From: an uncultured Eubacteriales bacterium
GTDB taxonomy: Bacteria; Bacillota; Clostridia; Christensenellales; Pumilibacteraceae
DNA: 5,557 bases
Direction of reading: 5' to 3'
Assembly: GCA_900555875.1 (NCBI GenBank)
Contig: USNB01000090.1
Coordinates: forward strand, 1-5,557
Shown here: positions 1 through 3,607 of the stretch, piece by piece
How the letters are laid out: each line of letters opens with the position of its first letter
How positions within the stretch are numbered: the stretch's first letter is position 1
Position numbers and translations under genes: made by a program
Notes under the pieces: generated by a model
What the model was told of the DNA's origin: nothing
The model's database searches: none
What the model saw: the letters and a program-made list of their open reading frames with translations, nothing else

Positions 1-398
1 GCCGCGCCCAGGGCAAGACCCACGGCAAGCCCCTCCGGCACATTGTGCACCGTCATCGCGACAAGCATCTTGCCGGACGCGCTCATACCCGCTCCGCTCT
101 TCTCTTTCCTCGCCACAGCCACTATGCCGTCCAGCACGAGGATGAACGCTCCTCCCGCAGCCACGCCTACGGCTGCCGGAAGAAACGCCGGGTATGCCTT
201 CCCCTCCGACGATTCCATCGCGGGCATGATGAGCGACCACACGGACGCCGCGACCATTATGCCGGACGCGAATCCGGTGAACAGCGAAGCGGCTCTGCCG
301 CCGAACGGACGATCGCCCGTAAAAAACACAAGCGCCGATCCGGCAGTCGTAGAAACGAATATAAGTGCGATCGCACCTGCGACGATCCAGGCATTCAT
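1..398 (-). CDS. ZIP-family (GufA-like) metal transporter, N-terminal part
   Basis: This is the first 132 residues of a divalent-metal permease of the ZIP family; the C-terminal half lies beyond the left edge. Hydrophobic segments fall at about residues 3-25, 36-60, 72-96 and 112-132. The fourth carries HNVPEG (118-123), the metal-binding signature of ZIP helix 4, preceded by TV and followed by LAVG. The second helix contains GFASGIMVAASVWSL, typical of the GufA subgroup. The family usually moves zinc, sometimes iron or manganese, into the cytoplasm; the substrate cannot be read here. The chosen ATG at 398 has GGAGG 6 nt upstream. An in-frame ATG at 437 would add 13 residues but lacks a good ribosome binding site. 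The gene has its own promoter and a putative operator 140-195 nt upstream, so it is probably metal-regulated. Family assignment is firm; substrate is inference. Confidence 0.9.
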   Translation of the reverse strand, partial: MNAWIVAGAIALIFVSTTAGSALVFFTGDRPFGGRAASLFTGFASGIMVAASVWSLIMPAMESSEGKAYPAFLPAAVGVAAGGAFILVLDGIVAVARKEKSGAGMSASGKMLVAMTVHNVPEGLAVGLALGA

Positions 399-539
399 GA
401 ACTTCCTCCCGATAATTACGAGTACTATGCGCGGCATAATACCCGCATTTTTCCCTATATATCGCCATTTCAGTACATATGCGCAGCGTTTTGCAAATGA
501 CACTGCCTTTGCCTCGCACACGATTGCCGCAATGACGAA

Positions 540-567
540 AATGGACTTAACCTTAGTTAAGTCCATT
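540..567. promoter_or_regulatory. 28-bp inverted repeat, putative metalloregulator operator
   Basis: Two perfect 12-nt arms, AATGGACTTAAC and GTTAAGTCCATT, are separated by CTTA. The repeat overlaps the last bases of the -10 box (565-567) and covers the predicted start site near 558, the standard position for a repressor that blocks initiation. Its core TTAAC-N4-GTTAA recalls, but does not equal, the AdcR/ZitR zinc box (TTAAC-N2-GTTAA), and it also has some resemblance to DtxR-type sites. Which regulator binds is inference. A hairpin at the extreme 5' end of the mRNA is the alternative reading. Confidence 0.7.
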
Positions 568-593
568 ATACGACATTTCGGAATTCCTGTCAA
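565..593 (-). promoter_or_regulatory. Consensus sigma-A type promoter for the ZIP transporter gene
   Basis: On the minus strand a perfect -35 TTGACA (593-588) is followed after exactly 17 nt by a perfect -10 TATAAT (570-565). The expected start is near 558, giving a leader of about 160 nt before the ZIP ATG at 398. Both hexamers match consensus fully, so the unregulated promoter should be very strong. That fits with the overlapping palindrome acting as a repressor site. Confidence 0.85.
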
Positions 594-642
594 GCGCGGC
601 GGGTCGCATGAACGACGGTGCGCCGTTCCCCTTTTACGCAGT

Positions 643-670
643 CGTTTCCGGCAAAACATTTCCGGCAAAA
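643..670. repeat. Tandem 14-bp direct repeat in the 3' flank of the flavoprotein gene
   Basis: CGTTTCCGGCAAAA (643-656) is followed immediately by CATTTCCGGCAAAA (657-670), one mismatch in 14. The 17-mer at 653-669 recurs exactly at 955-971, inside the neighbouring gene. The rest of 594-718, between the operon stop and the ZIP promoter, shows no gene and no clear terminator hairpin with a U-tract. Confidence 0.7.
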
Positions 671-718
671 AACGCCGCTTCCGACCGACCGCCGTTAATT
701 ACGATCCGCGCTTCGGAC

Positions 719-1303
719 CTATTTGCCGAGAAGCTCAGGCGGGAGAGATATGCCCGTTTTTCTGGCAAGACGTCTGAGCCGCCACTTTGCGAAAAACCCG
801 AGCTTTTTGCGCGGCGCGGCAAGCAGAAGATCGGTACGTACGAGTTCGGCATGAGAAAGAACTTTTACGTCCGTCACTCCCCACAGCCTGGCACAGTCCG
901 CCACATCCTCGGCCGCGCGTTTGTCGCCGAGAGATATGGCGATAACGCGCTTGGAAAACATTTCCGGCAAAGGCGAATTGCCGAGCTGGATATATTCGAG
1001 ATAATTCAGAAAATTCACGACCTGCGCGGGCGCATGTCCGGAGACCGACGGCGTGACGAACACGATGACGTCGGACGACAGCATGCTCTTTCGTATGGGC
1101 ATGACCTCCCGCGCGTGACGGCATTTGTTCGGCTCGCCCGAAAAACACATGCCGCAGCCGTTACAGAACGAAGTTATGCCTGCGGGGAGCAGCCACATAT
1201 CCGCTTCGTTGCCGTCCGCAGCGCGCAGTACCCTATCGGCGATCCCGCGGGCAAGTTCCGCAGCCGCGCCGCTTTCCGATCCGCCTATCACCGTTACTTT
1301 CAT
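719..1303 (-). CDS. Flavodoxin-fold FMN reductase / iron-sulfur flavoprotein-like protein
   Basis: A 194-residue protein of the NADPH-dependent FMN reductase/flavodoxin superfamily. It opens with beta-strand MKVTVIGGSESG, the phosphate-binding loop for FMN. Four cysteines at 47, 50, 53 and 61 (C-x2-C-x2-C-x7-C) sit where this family carries a compact cluster motif; in archaeal and clostridial Isf proteins a C-x2-C-x2-C-x4-7-C motif binds a 4Fe-4S cluster. Next come the strand SSDVIVFVTPSVSG (about 76-89) and an amphipathic helix, as in relatives. The C-terminus (about 165-182) is strongly basic. The ATG at 1303 is preceded by GGAGGAG and overlaps the aldo/keto reductase stop as ATGA, indicating translational coupling. 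A longer in-frame start at 1345 is possible but less likely. An electron-transfer or quinone/FMN-reducing role is inferred; the true acceptor is unknown. Confidence 0.82.
   Translation of the reverse strand: MKVTVIGGSESGAAAELARGIADRVLRAADGNEADMWLLPAGITSFCNGCGMCFSGEPNKCRHAREVMPIRKSMLSSDVIVFVTPSVSGHAPAQVVNFLNYLEYIQLGNSPLPEMFSKRVIAISLGDKRAAEDVADCARLWGVTDVKVLSHAELVRTDLLLAAPRKKLGFFAKWRLRRLARKTGISLPPELLGK
955..971. repeat. Second copy of a 17-bp exact repeat, inside the flavoprotein gene
   Basis: AAAACATTTCCGGCAAA occurs here and again at 653-669. Here it encodes, on the minus strand, the LPEMF region (about residues 112-116) of the flavodoxin-fold protein. The downstream copy is noncoding and part of a tandem repeat, so a small local duplication of coding sequence into the 3' flank is a reasonable reading. 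Confidence 0.6.
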
Positions 1304-2283
1304 GTTCTCTCCTCCGCCGCGTCGTCGGAACGAAGATCCAGCCATGCGGCTTCTGCATCAGTGATATGTATATCCATTGCCGCCACATTGGGATCGAGAT
1401 GCTCCGCGCTACCCGTACCCACTATGGGCAATACGTTCATGTCGCTCTTAAGAAGATATGCTATAGCTATCTGAGACGGCGAAACGCACCTGCGTTCCGC
1501 AAGGATCTCCGCACGTCTCAAGCGTTCGAGATTATCCGGATAAAGGAACGCTTTTCTGTATAATGCCGCCATCAAACGTTTCGCAGCCGATACGTCCGAA
1601 CTGCGGAACCGCCCGGAAAACAGTCCCCCGCCCACGCACGACCATGCGGCTACCGGCATGCCCGTGCGCGCATACCACTCACGCGCCTGAGCGTTTCTGT
1701 CGCCCGTTACCGTGACGAGTCCGCCGCCCCACGGATCTTTTTTCATTTCCGCAAGACCGTAATTGGGGCTGGATACCGAGAAGGGCTGCAGCCCGTGCGC
1801 ATACGCATATTCGTTCGCCGCCTCTATGCGCTCATATGACCAGTTCGATCCGCCGAACGCGCGTATCATGCCGTCGGCGGCAAGAGAGTTGAGCAGTTCG
1901 ACGATATCACCCACCGGCACGCGCTTGTCGTCGCGGTGGAGCAGATAGATATCGATATAGTCGGCGCCCAGCTCGGCAAGCGACCTGGCAAGGTCGAAGC
2001 GGATACAGCTCTCCTTTATACGGCTGCGCCAGAGAAAACCGTTGATCCCGCCCTTTGACTGCACGACTACCTTTTCCCGATTGCCGCGCTCGTTTATCCA
2101 CGCGCCGAGAGAGCGCTCGGCGCCGCCGTAACAACGCGCGGTATCGTATGCCGTGATACCCAGTCCGAACGCGTGATCGAGCAATTCGGTCGCGTCGCCG
2201 CCTTTCTGCATGAGAGGGATGCATGTACCGAACATAAGCCGCGATACCGGCTTACCGACATATTTTATATCGACGTATTCCAT
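1300..2283 (-). CDS. Aldo/keto reductase
   Basis: A 327-residue NAD(P)H-dependent oxidoreductase of the aldo/keto reductase superfamily (TIM barrel, cytoplasmic). The catalytic tetrad is complete: Asp47 in YDTA, Tyr52 in CYGG, Lys77 in QSKGG and His116 in YLLHRDD. GGSNWS (144-149) and the C-terminal PIVGTGSAEHLDPN (286-299) are the usual strand and cofactor-phosphate motifs. The stretch SSPNYGLAE...WSCVGGGLFSGRF (171-226) resembles AKRs that act on, or are fused to enzymes acting on, sugars and inositols; this is from memory and weak. Length is normal. It is the first gene of an operon with the flavodoxin-fold gene (4-nt overlap). The ATG at 2283 is the only reasonable start: a stop lies in frame five codons upstream. 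There is no ribosome binding site, because the promoter -10 box ends just 6 nt before the ATG. The substrate is unknown. Confidence 0.92.
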   Translation of the reverse strand: MEYVDIKYVGKPVSRLMFGTCIPLMQKGGDATELLDHAFGLGITAYDTARCYGGAERSLGAWINERGNREKVVVQSKGGINGFLWRSRIKESCIRFDLARSLAELGADYIDIYLLHRDDKRVPVGDIVELLNSLAADGMIRAFGGSNWSYERIEAANEYAYAHGLQPFSVSSPNYGLAEMKKDPWGGGLVTVTGDRNAQAREWYARTGMPVAAWSCVGGGLFSGRFRSSDVSAAKRLMAALYRKAFLYPDNLERLRRAEILAERRCVSPSQIAIAYLLKSDMNVLPIVGTGSAEHLDPNVAAMDIHITDAEAAWLDLRSDDAAEERT

Positions 2284-2289
2284 GATCCC

Positions 2290-2318
2290 ATTGTATCACT
2301 TTATTTTCGCTTTGTAAA
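2290..2318 (-). promoter_or_regulatory. Promoter of the aldo/keto reductase operon, predicts a leaderless mRNA
   Basis: Minus-strand TTTACA (2318-2313) is followed after 17 nt by TACAAT (2295-2290); each hexamer matches the consensus at five of six positions. Seven nt beyond the -10 box is 2283, the A of the reductase ATG. If this promoter is used, the transcript begins at the start codon. A minus-strand terminator ends about 35 nt upstream, so the operon appears insulated from upstream readthrough. Confidence 0.7.
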
Positions 2319-2353
2319 ACGTTTCGCCGCCATGCGGTAACGGCGCCCGGCAT

Positions 2354-2392
2354 AAAAAGAAAGACGAAAACGTTTGTCTGTTTCCGTCTTTC
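2354..2392 (-). terminator. Intrinsic terminator, minus strand
   Basis: The minus-strand stem GAAAGACGGAAAC / GTTTTCGTCTTTC (arms 2392-2380 and 2371-2359; one G-T wobble, 8-nt loop) is followed directly by TTTTT (2358-2354). It lies upstream of the reductase promoter. The nearest upstream minus-strand gene, the zinc-ribbon gene, already has its own hairpin at 2611-2640, so what this second terminator ends is unclear. Confidence 0.7.
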
Positions 2393-2598
2393 CGAACGCA
2401 TGTGCGTTCTTATGATATCGATCGTCTTCTCCGCTTATCGCCATGCGTTTATCCGGGTACCCGAGCGAAGAAGTTTTTCGTTCCGGCGCGATATTGCCGT
2501 TCGAAATTTTTTCGCTTTGTCGCCGGTTTGCGCCGCAGATCGGCGACCGTATTTACAGTTTGCACGCTTTCGGAAATAATATACGCATGCCCGGACAT
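2393..2598 (-). other. Gene-free stretch between two terminators; candidate small RNA
   Basis: No convincing coding region is seen on either strand. A 49-codon minus-strand frame (ATG at 2598, stop at 2449) has no ribosome binding site and a basic, low-quality composition. A weak promoter-like pair, TTGTTA (2607-2602) and TATATT (2583-2578) with an 18-nt spacer, would start a minus-strand transcript near 2571 that ends at the terminator at 2354, about 215 nt. This is a suggestion from layout, not a recognised RNA family. The rest of 2284-2657 holds the reductase promoter and the two terminators. Confidence 0.25.
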
Positions 2599-2640
2599 TT
2601 TTAACAAAATGCGGAGGGCGCGCATATGCACGTCCTCCGC
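2599..2640 (-). terminator. Likely terminator of the zinc-ribbon gene
   Basis: A hairpin at 2611-2640 pairs ten positions of GCGGAGGGCG with its complement (one G-T pair), then has one A-C mismatch and a short inner stem. On the minus strand it is followed by ATTTTGTTAAAA, a modest U-tract. It begins 18 nt after the zinc-ribbon stop codon, the expected place. Confidence 0.6.
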
Positions 2641-2657
2641 TTCGCACGAAACGCCGT

Positions 2658-2804
2658 TTATTCTTTAGTAAATTCGTTGTTCGTGCACTTGGGACAAGGC
2701 GGCATCGTGTCGCCGCTGCCGAGGCGCACCTTCGTATGGCAGTTCGTGCAATCGTATGTGCCGCTTCCCGGCGCCATACCCGTTTTATAGATCTTTTCGG
2801 ACAT
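2658..2804 (-). CDS. Small zinc-ribbon protein (48 aa)
   Basis: A short protein with two CxxC knuckles, Cys19/Cys22 (DCTNCHTK) and Cys37/Cys40 (PPCPKCTN), giving a four-cysteine rubredoxin-like zinc ribbon. The order YKTGMAPGSGTYDC, a hydrophilic linker with LGSGD, PPCPKC and a terminal EFTKE fits the small zinc-ribbon-containing proteins common in Bacillota; their function is not established. The ATG at 2804 has GGAGG at 2816-2812, 7 nt upstream, and the frame closes with TAA at 2660-2658, followed by a hairpin. No clear promoter was found in the 60 nt upstream, so it may be expressed by readthrough from the SRP RNA gene or from a weak promoter. It is too short for many gene callers. Structure call is good; function is unknown. 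Confidence 0.82.
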   Translation of the reverse strand: MSEKIYKTGMAPGSGTYDCTNCHTKVRLGSGDTMPPCPKCTNNEFTKE

Positions 2805-2825
2805 TGTCGTTCCTCCTCTGTCTCA

Positions 2826-2837
2826 GTATGCGCATAC
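2826..2837. promoter_or_regulatory. 12-bp perfect palindrome upstream of the zinc-ribbon gene
   Basis: GTATGCGCATAC is a perfect palindrome ending 22 nt before the zinc-ribbon ATG. A second short inverted repeat (CGCGA, TTAT, TCGCG) lies beside it at about 2843-2856. These could be an operator or 5'-leader structure, but short palindromes also arise by chance. Confidence 0.3.
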
Positions 2838-2864
2838 AGGATCGCGATTATTCGCGTATACGGC

Positions 2865-2894
2865 AAAAGGCGTTCCGTTACCGGAACGCCTTTT
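2865..2894. terminator. Strong hairpin between SRP RNA and the zinc-ribbon gene
   Basis: Perfect 13-nt arms AAAAGGCGTTCCG and CGGAACGCCTTTT enclose a TTAC loop. Because the stem is flanked by A4 and T4, it can act in both directions. The longer T-run (TTTTATTTTC) is on the plus strand, whereas the only gene it can serve is the minus-strand SRP RNA ending near 2906. On that strand the tail is only TTTT. Confidence 0.7.
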
Positions 2895-2905
2895 ATTTTC
2901 AAAAT

Positions 2906-3172
2906 GCCGTGCATCCGTTTTTGTCACAGACCGCCAAAGAGTCTCGCAAGCAGCCTGCTCGCCCGAAGCTGACTTGTGGCACACGCCAAGAGCTGCTTAG
3001 TGCTGCTGCGGTCAAGCCCTGACACGGTTCACAGTAAAGCGTTGCACAAGACCCCGGGGTCAACACCGCTTACTTGCAACTTGCCTTTCACGATCTGCGC
3101 CGAGAACGGCTTTCAGCCCTGCTGTAGCGGATTGCAGGTAGAGGGCACCGCTGGCTCCCCACTTAGCACGGC
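2906..3172 (-). ncRNA. ffs: Signal recognition particle RNA, large bacterial type
   Basis: A 267-nt RNA with the Gram-positive (Bacillus scRNA-like) architecture. The 5' and 3' ends pair as GCCGTGC (3172-3166) and GCACGGC (2912-2906), closing helix 5. The 5' part carries the conserved Alu-domain sequence (GTGGGGAG, AGCGGTGCCCT, CCTGCAATCCGCTA, AGCAGGG at about 3162-3116). The 3' part carries the S-domain signature GTGTTGAC, TGAACCGTGTCAGG and AGCAGCACTAAG. Helix 8 keeps the Ffh-binding symmetric loop (GUCAGG opposite AGCAGC, 3023-3018 and 3007-3002). The apical ten bases are GCUUGACCGC instead of the common UCCGGAAGGA. The RNA scaffolds Ffh and stimulates FtsY for co-translational membrane targeting. 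The predicted start falls exactly on the first paired base. Assignment is strong; the exact 3' end is not known. Confidence 0.93.
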
Positions 3173-3178
3173 TTAATT

Positions 3179-3207
3179 ATTCTATCACAACGTCCGTAAA
3201 ACCGCAA
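3179..3207 (-). promoter_or_regulatory. Promoter of the SRP RNA gene
   Basis: Minus-strand TTGCGG (3207-3202) and TAGAAT (3184-3179) are separated by 17 nt. The start seven nt beyond the -10 box is 3172, precisely the first G of the closing helix. The -35 box is weak. The promoter lies over the truncated 5' edge of the plus-strand relic. Confidence 0.65.
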
Positions 3208-3216
3208 GCGTTTTGA

Positions 3217-3513
3217 AGCAATTTCGCAGCTGCCGTTGCCAAAAGAGTTTATGCAGGCGATGCGTACAGATTTACGATAAACATCGACAGGACGAAGATA
3301 AACGCGGGAACGGCGAAGATCGTGCTCATCGTAGAGAACGAAAGCTCTTTCGGCGACAGATCGGTGCTCGCCTGCACGGTCAACGTCACACAGCCATAGC
3401 CTTACACGACATTTACCATGTGTACGGAGAATGTGACGTTCGATATCTCCGAGGAAAACGTACTGACGTTTTCCAAAGACGGCGGATCTATAGAACTCAT
3501 ACTGACGAAATGA
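3217..3513 (+). pseudogene. 5'-truncated, stop-interrupted relic of a beta-rich protein
   Basis: A single plus-strand frame reads as natural protein across about 300 nt, for example AKRVYAGDAYRFTINIDRT, KIVLIVENESSF and, at the end, NVTFDISEENVLTFSKDGG, closing with ELILTK and TGA at 3511-3513. It is interrupted in frame by TAG at 3397-3399 and preceded by TGA at 3214-3216. No usable start codon or ribosome binding site precedes the segment. Its frame may continue left as far as about 3190 (ITTSVKPQAF), where the SRP RNA promoter lies. The alternating hydrophobic pattern suggests an exported beta-sandwich or Ig-like domain, but the family is not recognised. An intact plus-strand terminator follows, consistent with a once-expressed gene whose 5' part has been lost. 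Recoding of the stops is possible but less likely. Confidence 0.6.
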
Positions 3514-3516
3514 CGA

Positions 3517-3532
3517 TGCCGCATATGCGGCA
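3517..3532. repeat. 16-bp perfect palindrome after the relic
   Basis: TGCCGCATATGCGGCA lies between the relic's stop codon (3513) and its terminator (3542). It may form a small hairpin in the 3' end of the old transcript. No other role is evident. Confidence 0.5.
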
Positions 3533-3541
3533 AGACGAACG

Positions 3542-3576
3542 GCGGGGGCGCATCTGCGCCCCCGCTGCATTTTTAT
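3542..3576 (+). terminator. Strong intrinsic terminator, plus strand
   Basis: Arms GCGGGGGCGCA (3542-3552) and TGCGCCCCCGC (3555-3565) pair perfectly and are followed by TGCATTTTTATA. The U-tract is on the plus strand, so the hairpin belongs to the relic gene. The convergent minus-strand gene ending at 3608 may use the same stem, but it would lack a U-tract. Confidence 0.85.
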
Positions 3577-3607
3577 ATCCGCGCAGAACGTGCGCCGCTA
3601 ATATACA

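Noticed and set aside
43..777. 244-codon plus-strand open frame
   Set aside because: It is antisense to the ZIP gene, whose helix motifs, ribosome binding site and promoter are clear. It runs through the promoter and operator and shows no recognisable domain.
608..1474. 288-codon plus-strand open frame
   Set aside because: Antisense to the flavodoxin-fold and reductase genes; its Arg/His/Ser-rich composition is typical of a GC-rich shadow frame.
2435..2914. 159-codon minus-strand open frame
   Set aside because: It runs through two hairpins and overlaps the zinc-ribbon gene in another frame. Its composition is Arg-rich and it has no ribosome binding site at its start.
2756..3176. Plus-strand open frames over the SRP RNA
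   Set aside because: The region matches SRP RNA signatures on the minus strand; the open frames are incidental.
3163..3570. 135-codon minus-strand open frame
   Set aside because: It is the shadow of the plus-strand relic, crosses the plus-strand terminator and SRP promoter, and has an Arg/Cys-rich composition.
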